The notes under the pieces: generated by a model
The model's database searches: none
Told to the model about the DNA's origin: nothing
What the model saw: only the letters and a program-made list of their open reading frames with translations
From: an uncultured Sutterella sp.
GTDB taxonomy: Bacteria > Pseudomonadota > Gammaproteobacteria > Burkholderiales > Burkholderiaceae_F
Assembly (NCBI GenBank): GCA_958347955.1
Contig: CATVXH010000001.1
Span: forward strand, 186,001 to 250,000
Length of the DNA: 64,000 bases
Direction: 5' to 3'
Part shown: piece by piece, positions 16,447 through 25,865 of the stretch
How the letters are laid out: each line of letters begins with the position of its first letter
Numbering within the stretch: the stretch's first letter is position 1
Position numbers and translations under genes: made by a program

Positions 16447-17352
16447 ATGATTACATTTCAGGAAGTCATCCTGCGTTTACAGCAGTATTGGAATCAACAA
16501 GGCTGCGCGCTTTTGCAGCCGATTGACATGGAAGTGGGCGCAGGCACTTCGCACACAGCCACTTTCTTAAGAGCGTTGGGACCGGAACCCTGGCGCGCCG
16601 CCTATGTGCAGCCTTCTCGTCGTCCAAAGGACGCCCGTTATGGCGAAAACCCCAACCGTTTGCACCAACATCATCAATTCCAGGTGGTGATTAAGCCCGC
16701 TCCCACGAACATTGTGGATTTGTATTTGGGCAGTCTTCGCGCTTTGGGTATTGACACGGAAATCAACGATATCCGTTTTGTGGAAGACAACTGGGAAAAC
16801 CCGACGCTCGGCGCTTGGGGACTGGGTTGGGAAGTGTGGATGAATGGCATGGAAGTGACGCAGTTCACTTACTTCCAACAGGTGGGTGGTTTGGAGTGCA
16901 AGCCGATCACCGGTGAAATCACCTACGGTCTTGAACGCCTGACAATGTATCTGCAAAACTGTGACAATGTTTTTGACCTGGTTTATACGCGTTGGCAGGA
17001 TGCGGATGGTTCCACTCGTACTCTGACCTACGGCGATGTTTTCCATCAAAATGAAGTTGAGCAAAGTCATTACAACTTCGAAGCCAGCGACCCTGCAAAA
17101 CTTTTGCATCAGTTTGACTACTTTGAAGGCGAAGCCAAGCGTTTGATGGACTTAAATCTCGCGCTTCCGGCCTATGAAATGGTGCTCAAGGCCGGCCACA
17201 CGTTTAACCTTCTTGATGCCCGAGGTGCCATCAGTGTTACCGAGCGCGCGGCCTATATTGCTCGCATTCGCACGATCAGCCGCTCTGTTGCTCAAAGTTA
17301 CTACGACGCCCGCGAACGCCTGGGCTTCCCGATGTTGAAAAAGAATTCCTAA
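16447..17352 (+). CDS. glyQ: Glycyl-tRNA synthetase alpha subunit
   Basis: A 301-residue class II synthetase subunit of the bacterial alpha2beta2 GlyRS, which charges tRNA-Gly. It starts MITFQEVILRLQQYWNQQGC, and the sequences QPIDMEVGAGTSHTATFLR, YVQPSRRPKDARYGENPNR and the C-terminal RAAYIARIRTISRSVAQSY are hallmarks of GlyQ. A small hairpin (GGGGT-CCTAAA-ACCCC, 16399-16414) precedes the gene in the 72-base gap after lnt; it has no T-run and its role is unclear. glyS follows after 13 bases. Confidence 0.97.
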   Translation: MITFQEVILRLQQYWNQQGCALLQPIDMEVGAGTSHTATFLRALGPEPWRAAYVQPSRRPKDARYGENPNRLHQHHQFQVVIKPAPTNIVDLYLGSLRALGIDTEINDIRFVEDNWENPTLGAWGLGWEVWMNGMEVTQFTYFQQVGGLECKPITGEITYGLERLTMYLQNCDNVFDLVYTRWQDADGSTRTLTYGDVFHQNEVEQSHYNFEASDPAKLLHQFDYFEGEAKRLMDLNLALPAYEMVLKAGHTFNLLDARGAISVTERAAYIARIRTISRSVAQSYYDARERLGFPMLKKNS

Positions 17353-17365
17353 GAGGCAAGTGAAA

Positions 17366-19456
17366 ATGACCAGTTTGTTAGTGGAATTGCAAACCGAAGA
17401 GTTGCCGCCTAAGGCACTGAAGAAACTCTCCGAAGCGTTTGCTCAGAATTTGACAAAGAGCTTGGCCTCTCAGCACTTTTTGGAGGAAGGTAGCCAAACG
17501 ACCGTTTTCGGCTCTCCCCGTCGCTTGGCCGCTTTGGTGACGAACGTTTTGTCCAAGTCGCCCGATCAGGCCTTTAAACAGAAGCTTGTTCCCGTGAAAG
17601 TGGGCCTTGATGCGGACGGCAATCCGACGCCGGCTTTGGAAAAGAAGATGAAGGCTCTGGGTATTGTCGCGGATGTCGCCAGCTTGAAGCGGGTCAATGA
17701 CGGCAAAAACGAACAACTTTTTTATGAAGGTATTCGCCCCGGTGTGTCGTTGCTTCAAGGTCTTCAGACAGCCCTGGAGGCTGCAGCCTTTAATTTGCCG
17801 ATTCCGAAAGTGATGCATTATCAATTGGCCGACGGTCTCACGACGGTGTCTTTTGTCCGTCCCGCCAAGCATCTCGTGGCGCTTTACGGTGATGAAGTCG
17901 TGCCGGTGAGCCTTTTGGGTTTGAAGGCTGATCGTGTGACAAGCGGCCATCGCTTCCACACCCATGGTTTAATCTCTTTGCATTCGGCAGATGCGTACGA
18001 AGAGCAAATGATGACCGAAGGCAAGGTTATGCCTTCTTTTGCCAAACGCCGCGAAAAGATTGTGCACGATGTGACTGAAGGTGCTCGTTCGATTCATGGC
18101 GAAGCGATCATGCCTGAAGACTTGATTGATGAAGTGACAGCGTTGACTGAATGGCCTGTGATTTATCAGTCATCTTTTGAAGAGGAATTTTTGAAGGTGC
18201 CGCAGGAATGCCTGATTTTGACGATGCAGCAAAATCAGAAGTACTTCGCGGTCCAAGACGAAAAAGGTCGTTTGATGAATCGCTTCTTCCTGGTTTCTCA
18301 ATTGGAAGCCAAGGACGGGGGCGAAGCCATCAGCGCGGGGAATGCCCGCGTGGTGCGCGCACGTTTGGCTGATGCCAAATTCTTCTACGATCAAGACCGT
18401 CTGCAAACGCTGGAAAGCCGCATCCATCTTTTAAAGAATGTGGTTTACCATAATAAGCTCGGCACTCAGGCCGAGCGCGTTGAACGTGTCAAAGTGATCG
18501 CCGCCAAAGTTGCGGATTTAATCGGAGCAGACCGTGACAAAGCCGTGCGCGCAGCGCAATTGGCTAAGGTTGATCTTTTGACGCAAATGGTGGGCGAATT
18601 CCCTGAGCTGCAGGGCATCATGGGTGAGTATTACGCTCTTCACGATGGTGAAAGCGAAGAGGTCGCGTTGGCTATTCGCGAACACTATCAACCTCGCTTT
18701 GCCGGTGATGCACTGCCCTCTACGCCCGTGAGCTTGGCTGTCGCATTGGCGGATAAGCTTGAAACGCTCTCCGGTCTTTTCGGAATTGGTCAGATGCCTA
18801 CCGGTGACAAAGACCCGTTTGCGTTGCGTCGTCATGCGTTGGGTGTTTTGCGCATGTTGATCGAAAAGCGTCTGAATGTGGCTATTACGGATTTGGTTAA
18901 CATCGGCTATGAAGCCATGAAGGGAGTGGCAAACATTAAGGATGCCCGTGATGAACTTTTAGCTTTCTTTGAAGATCGCTTGCGTGTGATGTTTAAGGAT
19001 AAGGGTTACAGCGCGCAGGAAGTCGACGCGGTGCTTGCCACGCATCCGACTGCCGTGTTGGATGTGCCCGCACGTCTTGAAGCCGTGCGCGCTTTTGGTG
19101 AATTACCCGAGGCTGAAGCCTTGGCTGCGGCCAATAAGCGTATCGGCAATATCATCAAAAAATCGGCGCCTGAAACCGATGTGGTGGACGAGACGCTCTT
19201 TGATTCTGAAGCTGAAAAGGCGCTCTACGATGCTTTGTGCGAAGCCGAGCCTCGCGCCAAGGCCGATTATGAGCAAGGACGTTATACAGAACTGCTCAAG
19301 AGTTTGGCGCCAATGAAAGCGCCGGTTGATAAGTTCTTTGAAGATGTCATGGTGAACGTGGAAGACGCAAAAGTTCGTGCGAACCGTTTGGCGCTTTTGT
19401 GGCGTTTACACCGTACAATGAACATGGTGGCCGAGCTTTCTCGCTTGGCGAAGTAG
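17366..19456 (+). CDS. glyS: Glycyl-tRNA synthetase beta subunit
   Basis: About 696 residues, beginning MTSLLVELQTEELPPKAL, the standard GlyS N-terminus. The ATG at 17366 is chosen over the GTG at 17360 because AGAGG lies nine bases before it but only three before the GTG. The beta subunit binds tRNA-Gly and is required for activity with GlyQ. Recognisable blocks are the SPRRLAALV motif, KRREKIVHDVTEGA, ILTMQQNQKYFAVQD, the HD-like HNKLGTQAERVERV region and a C-terminal anticodon-binding domain ending in WRLHRTMNMVAELSRLAK. It forms an operon with glyQ and ends before a hairpin and plsC. Confidence 0.97.
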   Translation: MTSLLVELQTEELPPKALKKLSEAFAQNLTKSLASQHFLEEGSQTTVFGSPRRLAALVTNVLSKSPDQAFKQKLVPVKVGLDADGNPTPALEKKMKALGIVADVASLKRVNDGKNEQLFYEGIRPGVSLLQGLQTALEAAAFNLPIPKVMHYQLADGLTTVSFVRPAKHLVALYGDEVVPVSLLGLKADRVTSGHRFHTHGLISLHSADAYEEQMMTEGKVMPSFAKRREKIVHDVTEGARSIHGEAIMPEDLIDEVTALTEWPVIYQSSFEEEFLKVPQECLILTMQQNQKYFAVQDEKGRLMNRFFLVSQLEAKDGGEAISAGNARVVRARLADAKFFYDQDRLQTLESRIHLLKNVVYHNKLGTQAERVERVKVIAAKVADLIGADRDKAVRAAQLAKVDLLTQMVGEFPELQGIMGEYYALHDGESEEVALAIREHYQPRFAGDALPSTPVSLAVALADKLETLSGLFGIGQMPTGDKDPFALRRHALGVLRMLIEKRLNVAITDLVNIGYEAMKGVANIKDARDELLAFFEDRLRVMFKDKGYSAQEVDAVLATHPTAVLDVPARLEAVRAFGELPEAEALAAANKRIGNIIKKSAPETDVVDETLFDSEAEKALYDALCEAEPRAKADYEQGRYTELLKSLAPMKAPVDKFFEDVMVNVEDAKVRANRLALLWRLHRTMNMVAELSRLAK

Positions 19457-19478
19457 TTTTTGCGCGTGAAAACTATGG

Positions 19479-19505
19479 CGAAAGGCTCCGCTTCGGGGCC
19501 TTTCG
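19479..19505 (+). terminator. Hairpin between glyS and plsC
   Basis: CGAAAGGCTCC pairs with GGGGCCTTTCG (one wobble) around GCTTC. There is no T-run after it, so it is more likely a partial terminator or an mRNA-end stabiliser than a strict end of transcription; plsC starts 19 bases later. Confidence 0.45.
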
Positions 19506-19523
19506 TGTTAATGGAATTAAAAA

Positions 19524-20285
19524 ATGTCTGCAATCCGCGGTTGGATTTATTACTTGGTGTTAGCGGTGACCTTGGTGCCGTTGGCGTTGGTTATGATTCT
19601 TTTGTATCCGGCGTCGTTGTCGCTCCGATATTCGTTGGCGATGCGCTGGGCGCAATTCATGCTCAAAATGGGGGAACTAATCTGCGGAATGCGGTACCAA
19701 TTCAAGGGATTGGAGAATTTCCCCACTGACGGCACTTCGGTTTTAGTGCTCTCAAAGCATCAGTCCGCTTGGGATATTTTTGCTTTAGGAGCAAAAATTC
19801 CTCACCAAACAAGCTTTGTCTACAAAAAAGAGTTGCACTATGTGCCCGTGTTTGGTCAGGCTTTGGCGACGCTTCATATGATGGCTATTGACCGTAAGAA
19901 AGGGTCAAGAGCCTATGAGCAATTTATGCGTCAGGGACAAGAGTTTTTAAAGCGGGGATGGTGGTTGGCGATGTTTCCTGAAGGCACGAGAACTGCCCCG
20001 GGTCAAATGACGCACTATAAGTCCGGCGGTGCCCGCTTTGCAGTCGCGACAGGCACACCGATCATCCCCATAGCGCTTAATTCAGGGGAGTGCTGGCCGA
20101 GAAATTCCATTTCTAAAAAGCCGGGATTAATTACCGTGTCCGTGGGACCGTTGATTCATACCGCAGGGCGCTCTTTTGATGAGGTACAAGCAGAGCTCGT
20201 CGGCTGGATTGAGGGAGAAATGCACGTGATTTCACCTGATTTATATCAGGGGAAAATCACCAATGAGCTTCAAGGACAGAAATAG
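19524..20285 (+). CDS. plsC: 1-acyl-sn-glycerol-3-phosphate acyltransferase
   Basis: A 253-residue membrane-associated acyltransferase that turns lysophosphatidic acid into phosphatidic acid. It has an N-terminal membrane helix (about residues 7-30), the catalytic HX4D motif as KHQSAWD (His79, Asp84), the FVYKKELHYVPVFG block, and the glycerol-phosphate binding FPEGTRT (151-157), followed by PIIPIALNSGECWPR. GGA stands shortly before the ATG. It lies just downstream of glyS. In related Betaproteobacteria gmhB usually sits between glyS and plsC; it is absent from this gap. Confidence 0.94.
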   Translation: MSAIRGWIYYLVLAVTLVPLALVMILLYPASLSLRYSLAMRWAQFMLKMGELICGMRYQFKGLENFPTDGTSVLVLSKHQSAWDIFALGAKIPHQTSFVYKKELHYVPVFGQALATLHMMAIDRKKGSRAYEQFMRQGQEFLKRGWWLAMFPEGTRTAPGQMTHYKSGGARFAVATGTPIIPIALNSGECWPRNSISKKPGLITVSVGPLIHTAGRSFDEVQAELVGWIEGEMHVISPDLYQGKITNELQGQK

Positions 20286-20411
20286 TCCAAAGCGTCTTAA
20301 AAGCATTTTTGACTTCAATACCGAAATAGGACGGAATATTTTTTCCTCAGCTTCTAGAAAAAATGTTACTGTAGTGCAGAGGGTTGATTTTTTTTGTTTC
20401 TGAAGACCATT

Positions 20412-21260
20412 GTGAAACAGCTTTCTTTTGATTTTTTTAGTGACTTGTTTGGGGGAAAACATCCTGAAAATAAGGCTGAGCTCAAAAAGCAGCCTCAGGC
20501 GCCGAAGTCACCCCCGCATCCAGAAAAGAATCTTAAGCCCATCAGGAAAAATTTTGATTTGACTCCAATTTTCACCTATCGCCTGGAACGCGCAAAACGA
20601 AAGACCGTCGGCTTTATTGTTGATGAAAAAGGAGTGACTGTTCGAGCGCCTCAGTGGGTATCTGTGGCAGAAATTGAAAAGATGCTTCAGGAAAAAGAGG
20701 GCTGGATTCAAAAAAAGCTGACAGAGTTTGACCATTGGCAAAAAGAAATCGGTATGCAGACTGTGCATTTCGTTGATGGCGCAAAAATTCCCTACCTTGG
20801 TCAAACGCTTACTTTGCGCCTGGATCCGTCTGCCCGTTCAGTTTTCCTCTCAGAGGGTAAAGAGGGGTTGGAACTTATTGTCAATACTGCGAAAGACACG
20901 CAGGAAGGACGAGTGAAAGATTGGGTTCAGGTATGGTTTAAAAAAGAAGCCGAACGGTACATGGGTGATCGCATCACGACAATGTCACAAATGGCCTTGG
21001 TGAGCTTTCGCGGCTGGGGGTTGTCGGGTGCCAAGGGGCGTTGGGGCTCATGCAGCGCTGATCGGCGCATCAGACTTAATTGGCGATTGATTCATCTCGC
21101 GCCAAACCTTATTGATTACGTAATCGCGCATGAACTTGCTCATTTGGATGAAATGAACCACAGTCCGCGGTTTTGGAAGCGGGTCTCGGAGATCTATCCG
21201 GACTATGAAAACGCCAGGCGTGAGCTTAAAGGCGTATATATGCCGACGTTGCTTTTTTAA
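20412..21260 (+). CDS. YgjP-like metal-dependent protease/hydrolase
   Basis: About 282 residues from the GTG at 20412; a longer frame from a TTG at 20394 is possible, and neither has a strong ribosome site. The N-terminal 45 residues are charged and Pro-rich with no recognisable fold. The rest matches the YgjP/SprT-like zinc hydrolase family (DUF45): RLERAKRKTVGFIVDEKGVTVRAP, RGWGLSGAKGRWGSCSADRRIRLNWRL, and the zinc motif VIAHELAHLDEMNHSPRFW with HELAH plus a downstream His. The physiological substrate is unknown. It converges on ksgA with a four-base overlap of the stops. It follows plsC, as is common in Burkholderiales. Confidence 0.85.
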   Translation: MKQLSFDFFSDLFGGKHPENKAELKKQPQAPKSPPHPEKNLKPIRKNFDLTPIFTYRLERAKRKTVGFIVDEKGVTVRAPQWVSVAEIEKMLQEKEGWIQKKLTEFDHWQKEIGMQTVHFVDGAKIPYLGQTLTLRLDPSARSVFLSEGKEGLELIVNTAKDTQEGRVKDWVQVWFKKEAERYMGDRITTMSQMALVSFRGWGLSGAKGRWGSCSADRRIRLNWRLIHLAPNLIDYVIAHELAHLDEMNHSPRFWKRVSEIYPDYENARRELKGVYMPTLLF

Positions 21261-22039
21261 GACGATGTTTGCGCAAGGGCCACAAAGGCCTCAACATCCA
21301 AAGCTTCAGCGCGCAGCGCCGGGTCGACTCCGGCATTTTTAATCTCTTCTTCTGTCAGAATTTTTGCAAGAGCGTTTCGAAGGGTTTTACGACGTTGGTT
21401 GAATGCCGCTGCCACAATTGCGGAGAAGCGCTCTGAGTCAACAGGCAACAGTTCTTCGCTTTTTTTGGGGATCATACGCACAATCGAGCTTGTCACCTTT
21501 GGTGCCGGCGTGAAAGCGCCGGGCGGGACATCAAACATCTTTTGCATCCGATAGCGGTATTGCAACATCACAGATAGCCTTCCGTAGACTTTGCTGCCGG
21601 GGGTAGCCACCATGCGATCAACAACTTCTTTTTGAAGCATGAAATGCTGGTCAATGACACGGTCAGCCACGCTCATTAAGTGAAAAAGCAAAGGGCTGGA
21701 AATGTTGTAAGGGAGGTTGCCGACAATTCTTATCGCTTGACCGGGATAAACCGTGCCCCAGTCTAATTTAAGCGCGTCGGTTTCAATGAGCGTCAGCGTC
21801 TCAGGGAAGGTGTCTTTGAGCCAGGCGGCAAGGTCACGGTCAATTTCGATGGCGGTTACGTGGCCGGCATCGGCAATCATTTTTCGAGTCAGCGCCGCTT
21901 GACCCGGACCGATTTCAACAACGGTTTGGCCGGGCCGGGCGTCGATCGCTCGCGCGATACGCTCGATCCAATGCTCGTCATGCAGAAAATTCTGACCGAA
22001 GCGCTTGCGGGCACGGTGCCCGGCTAATCCGTTTTGCAT
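21257..22039 (-). CDS. rsmA: 16S rRNA (adenine1518/1519-N6)-dimethyltransferase
   Basis: A 260-residue SAM-dependent methyltransferase (KsgA/RsmA) that dimethylates two adjacent adenines in helix 45 of 16S rRNA, a late 30S assembly checkpoint. RKRFGQNFLHD at the N-terminus, the SAM-binding VVEIGPGQAALT (motif I), the catalytic NLPYNISSPL (motif IV) and the C-terminal NQRRKTLRNAL are all present. It starts 18 bases after the surA stop and is part of the lptD-surA-ksgA operon, a widely conserved order. No pdxA lies between surA and ksgA, unlike in E. coli. Confidence 0.97.
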   Translation of the reverse strand: MQNGLAGHRARKRFGQNFLHDEHWIERIARAIDARPGQTVVEIGPGQAALTRKMIADAGHVTAIEIDRDLAAWLKDTFPETLTLIETDALKLDWGTVYPGQAIRIVGNLPYNISSPLLFHLMSVADRVIDQHFMLQKEVVDRMVATPGSKVYGRLSVMLQYRYRMQKMFDVPPGAFTPAPKVTSSIVRMIPKKSEELLPVDSERFSAIVAAAFNQRRKTLRNALAKILTEEEIKNAGVDPALRAEALDVEAFVALAQTSS

Positions 22040-22057
22040 ATCCGTACAGACCTGTTA

Positions 22058-23401
22058 TTAAAGTTCTTCGCGTCGGATTTCAACGTAGGCGCGATCGCGC
22101 AGTTCACGTTGCCAGTTGGCTGTGGCTTCTGCCATCTTTCTTTGACGCAGAATCTGACGGGCCATGTAACGCATGCGTTCATCGTTCATCGCTTCTTCGC
22201 GACGTTCGACCACTTGGATGATATGGTAACCGTATTGGGTCTTCACCGGTTGGCTGATTTCACCAGGCTTGAGGCGATTCATTGCCTCTTCGAACGCCGG
22301 AACCGAGTCGCCGGGTTGAAGCCAACCCAAGTCGCCGCCGCGAGTGGCAGAACCATCAACAGAATGCAACCGTGCCAGTGTGGCAAAGTCTTCCTTCTTA
22401 TTGATCAAACGATTGCGGATGTCATTTAAGCGGTTAAGGACAGTGCCTTCATCAGTAACCGGGGTTACCGCCATCAGAATGTGTCGGGCGTGTGTCTGAG
22501 TGACAGGACCGCCCGCCAATTTCGTTTTCACGCCGTCACGTCGTCCATTAACCTTCACGATATAGTAGCCATCGGAGCTTACATTCATGGCTACTTTGGA
22601 TGATTGCTGACGAGCTTCGCGCACAGCAGCGGCGAGCGCCGTGGGCATTTGGGAAAGCGTGCGCCAGCCAAGCTTCCCACCATCGAGGGCGTCAGAAGCC
22701 TTGGAGAAACTCGCCGCCAACGCACCGAAGTCTTCGCCGTCTTGAGCGCGTTCCAAAACGCTGTCGGCAACATCTCGTGCGTTATTGAGTTCTTCTGTGC
22801 TCATCCCTTCATTGGTTGGGATCCAGATGTGGGAGACATCATACTCAATGGTGTCATTGATGTTAAAGCCTGCTTGATCGGCGAGGAAGGCGTCAATTTC
22901 GCTCTCAGGGATCTTGATTTCATCGTTAACTTCGCGTTCACGTAAACGCTGGGCGATGACCTGTGAGCGGATCTCCTCTCTGAATTGGGGGAAGGTTACG
23001 CCGTCTAATTGAAGACGACGGCGAAGCTCGGCCACGGAGATCTTGTTTTGTTGAGCGATCTGCTCAATGGTGGCATTGACCACGGCGTCATCAACACGAA
23101 TGCCTGTTTCGCGAGCTCGCTGAGCCATGGCTCGCTCCAAAATCAATTGCTCGAGCACTTGAATTCGCAACTGCTGCATGGGTGGCAATTCGATTTTTTG
23201 GCGTCTTAAGTTAAGCGCGGCCGTGTGGGTGCGTTCGGCCAATTCGTCCGAAGTGATGACGTCGTTATTGACGACAGCGACCACAGCATTCAAAAATTCG
23301 GGCTCCGAGGCCGGCTTCTTCGCGCTCGTTTGAGCCATGCAGACGCTTGCGGAAAAGGCGGCAAGCAACGCCAAATATTTCAGCTTATTCATAGTAATCA
23401 T
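22058..23401 (-). CDS. surA: Periplasmic peptidyl-prolyl isomerase/chaperone SurA
   Basis: SurA escorts unfolded outer-membrane proteins, including LptD and porins, across the periplasm. Started at 23401 (MITMNKLKYL) it is about 447 residues with a signal peptide ending in ASVCMA before QTSAKKP. GGAC stands a few bases upstream of this ATG, making it slightly better than the ATG at 23392. A still longer frame to 23470 merely runs through lptD. The N-domain (about 35-180, with VVAVVNNDVITSDEL) is followed by two parvulin domains; the second (THARHILMAV ... GGDLGWLQPGDSVPAFEEA ... YGYHIIQVVERR) has the full active-site pattern, whereas the first is less conserved. The start lies inside the end of lptD, giving a short overlap. 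Confidence 0.95.
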   Translation of the reverse strand: MITMNKLKYLALLAAFSASVCMAQTSAKKPASEPEFLNAVVAVVNNDVITSDELAERTHTAALNLRRQKIELPPMQQLRIQVLEQLILERAMAQRARETGIRVDDAVVNATIEQIAQQNKISVAELRRRLQLDGVTFPQFREEIRSQVIAQRLREREVNDEIKIPESEIDAFLADQAGFNINDTIEYDVSHIWIPTNEGMSTEELNNARDVADSVLERAQDGEDFGALAASFSKASDALDGGKLGWRTLSQMPTALAAAVREARQQSSKVAMNVSSDGYYIVKVNGRRDGVKTKLAGGPVTQTHARHILMAVTPVTDEGTVLNRLNDIRNRLINKKEDFATLARLHSVDGSATRGGDLGWLQPGDSVPAFEEAMNRLKPGEISQPVKTQYGYHIIQVVERREEAMNDERMRYMARQILRQRKMAEATANWQRELRDRAYVEIRREEL

Positions 23402-25745
23402 AAAGTCCGGCAGCTCCGGGTTGATCTGTCGTGGGGCGGTAGCCCGGGATGGCGCGGCGCAAGCTTTCAAGCGGATCGGATCCGATTGAGCCTAAGCCGG
23501 TCAACTCCAACTGGACAAAGAAAGTCGTGTCGTATCGGTCTTCGCTGTCCAAGGCTCGCTGTCCGACCAGGCGTAAAGCCCAGCAGTCGGCAACGTATTC
23601 GATACCTGCAAGCACTTCCACGGTCTTGCCTTCATCAAGGGCGTAATTGTACCTTGCCAGACCGTAGAGCGAATTGGTAAGCGGCCACTGAACACCGAAG
23701 TCAATTTGTTTAATTCGGTCTTCTTCAAGTGTCGTTGGCAAATCGTCGTACCGATAGTACAGTCCCACCACTGAAGAGGGTTTGGGTTGCCAACGGATGC
23801 CGGCATTCAGTCGGGTGACTCGATTATCAGTTGTGGAGTATTGCGCTGTGGTCGAGGCCACAATATTCTTGGTCAGATGGGCAGTGATGTCGGCGAGGTA
23901 ATCGCTTTTACTGTCGCGAATTACACCTTCGGTGCTTCGGTTGCCGTAAAGGTAGTCCTGCCAATCATCAGCGGTGTAGCGGTTCAACGCTACTTTTTGG
24001 TCCGAGAAGTAAAAACGTTGACCGATTGAGGCGCTTAACCATTCAAAACCGGTTTTGCGATCCAAATAACGCGAGGTCAAAATCAAGGACAGTTGATTGG
24101 CCTCAGACACGCGGTCGTGACCGGTAAACATATTTTCCATGAAGAAGCTGCCGAAACTCAGGTCCGCAAAGGAGCTGTCAAAGACCGGCATTTTGCTTTG
24201 GTCACGGTAGGGGGTGTAAACGTAGAAAATTCTCGGTTCAAAAGTTTGCGTTGCTTCTTGACCGAACCATGAGGAGTCACGTTCGAAAATCAGACCTGTG
24301 TCCAAACTAAATGTTGGGACAACAAAACTGGAATTTTTTTCGTAACCGATAGAGTCACGGAACCGTTTGTCCAATTGACCGAGGCCGGTAAGACTGTATG
24401 AAACACCGGTTAACATGGCTTTAGGCGTGACAAACCAAGAGGCGCCCCGCATCGGGTAGGCCACGGAGTGATTCATGTAGAAACGGTCGCCTTCGGGTTT
24501 GAACTCATTGTCACGGTGCTTAAAGCGCGTGGCTTCCAAAACACTCGAAATTTCAAACCCGTGGAAGTCTGCGTAATAGGCGCTCCATTGGAATTCTGGC
24601 ACTTTTTCATAGGGTCGGTCGATCGGATCATGGTGGTCACGATCGAGGACCTGATTTTTACGCACGCTTAAGCTTGCCTTCCAAAAATCTTTTCCGTAGC
24701 TCACAGAAAAATCTTGAGGGAGCACGGAATAGTCATCCTGAAGCAGATTGCCGGAAAAGTCATCAAGGTAGTCGCCGTCGCTTGCCCGGTTGTAGTCAAC
24801 CAGGAAATCGAAGTTATTCCATTTTGCCCAAGCGTCCACTCGAGCGCCATAGCGGCTTCTGTCTTCCTCAATGTCACGGGGCAACCAATCATAGGTAATG
24901 GTGCCGCCCATGTTTTCAGTGAGGAAACGGAACTCATTGCCAAGCAGCAGCCCGCGTTTACTCATAATGCGCGGCGTGAAGGTGTAGTCGTAGTTAGGCG
25001 CAATGTTCCAGTAAATAGGTTGGGCATAATCAAGCCCTAAATCGGAACTCATGCCGAATGTCGGCAACAGCAAACCGCTTTGCCGCTCAGAACCCACCGG
25101 GAAGAAGGCGTACGGCGCGCCCAGCACGGGCAAGCCCGCAAGGTGGAAACTCATGTCGTGCGCTGTGGCAATGTTGGTGGTTTCATCAATGGTCAGCGTG
25201 TCCGCTTCGATCCACCAGGCCTTGCTACCGGGTTTGCAGGTTGAAAGCGTGGCTTGGCGAAGTTGTGTCGACTGGCCATTCTCAAATCGGGCGTATTTGC
25301 TCTTGCCTTGAATGCGTCGGGCGCTGTATTGGTAGGCGACATCCTGCATTTCGCCCGTTTCTGTTTCAATCTGATAGTTCAGCTCCGGACCTTCGAAACG
25401 AACGCCGGCGCGCGAGACCATCGCGTTGCCTTCGACGTCGACTGTGTCGGTCGATTGCGTGTAAGTGATGTTATCGCCTCGAATGACAGTGCCGGCGCGT
25501 CGCACTTCGGCGTCACCCTTGAGAATGATCTGGTCGTCGGTTGTCTCCATGTGGTCGGCTGAAATAAAGCTTGCGCTGTTGTCATTGACCACTTGGGAAG
25601 AATCAGTCAAGGAGCCCGCGGTGCGAAGACGCATGCCATCGGAGGCTTGCGCGTGTGCGTAGGCCGAGCAGGCGAGCGCGCAAGCAAGGCTCACGATTTT
25701 GAGCGCAGGCAACCCCGCCTTAAGTTTGGGAAGAGAATCCGACAT
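23385..25745 (-). CDS. lptD: LPS-assembly protein LptD
   Basis: A 786-residue outer-membrane protein that, with LptE, inserts lipopolysaccharide into the outer leaflet. A signal peptide ends near residue 34 (AYAHAQA). A periplasmic OstA/jellyroll domain follows (SFISADHMETTDDQIILKGDAEVRRAG, about 60-200), then the large beta-barrel (about 230-786) containing the conserved PVLGAPYAFFPVGSERQSGLLLPTFG segment and the FEPRIFYVYTPYRDQ and WQPKPSSVVGLYYRYDD strands. Only one Cys (CKPG) is seen in the N-terminal half and one (CWALRL) near the end, so the disulphide pattern may be simpler than in E. coli. It is the first gene of lptD-surA-ksgA and is divergent from amgK-murU. Confidence 0.96.
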   Translation of the reverse strand: MSDSLPKLKAGLPALKIVSLACALACSAYAHAQASDGMRLRTAGSLTDSSQVVNDNSASFISADHMETTDDQIILKGDAEVRRAGTVIRGDNITYTQSTDTVDVEGNAMVSRAGVRFEGPELNYQIETETGEMQDVAYQYSARRIQGKSKYARFENGQSTQLRQATLSTCKPGSKAWWIEADTLTIDETTNIATAHDMSFHLAGLPVLGAPYAFFPVGSERQSGLLLPTFGMSSDLGLDYAQPIYWNIAPNYDYTFTPRIMSKRGLLLGNEFRFLTENMGGTITYDWLPRDIEEDRSRYGARVDAWAKWNNFDFLVDYNRASDGDYLDDFSGNLLQDDYSVLPQDFSVSYGKDFWKASLSVRKNQVLDRDHHDPIDRPYEKVPEFQWSAYYADFHGFEISSVLEATRFKHRDNEFKPEGDRFYMNHSVAYPMRGASWFVTPKAMLTGVSYSLTGLGQLDKRFRDSIGYEKNSSFVVPTFSLDTGLIFERDSSWFGQEATQTFEPRIFYVYTPYRDQSKMPVFDSSFADLSFGSFFMENMFTGHDRVSEANQLSLILTSRYLDRKTGFEWLSASIGQRFYFSDQKVALNRYTADDWQDYLYGNRSTEGVIRDSKSDYLADITAHLTKNIVASTTAQYSTTDNRVTRLNAGIRWQPKPSSVVGLYYRYDDLPTTLEEDRIKQIDFGVQWPLTNSLYGLARYNYALDEGKTVEVLAGIEYVADCWALRLVGQRALDSEDRYDTTFFVQLELTGLGSIGSDPLESLRRAIPGYRPTTDQPGAAGLYDYYE

Positions 25746-25783
25746 GAAATGAATGAATTAGGTTCGTCAAACAGTACCCGCCC

Positions 25784-25789
25784 ATTATA
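25784..25789 (-). promoter_or_regulatory. -10 box of the lptD operon
   Basis: On the minus strand GGCTATAATGGG contains a consensus TATAAT about 39 bases before the lptD ATG. The -35 region is poor, so an alternative sigma factor or an activator may contribute. Confidence 0.4.
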
Positions 25790-25799
25790 GCCGATGAGT

Positions 25800-25828
25800 T
25801 TGGCGCTCTTGTTGTCTCGTGCCATAAT
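25800..25828 (+). promoter_or_regulatory. Promoter of amgK-murU
   Basis: TTGGCG (25800-25805), a 17-base spacer and CATAAT (25823-25828) form a good sigma-70 promoter 37 bases before the amgK ATG. It lies back to back with the lptD -10 box, so the two operons may influence each other's transcription. Confidence 0.5.
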
Positions 25829-25865
25829 TTCGCCCATAAAGTTGTAAGCAATTAACGGGGGATGC

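Noticed and set aside
19460..19729. An 89-codon plus-strand frame overlapping the start of plsC
   Set aside because: It overlaps plsC in another frame, shows no motif, and plsC has all the family hallmarks and its own ribosome site.
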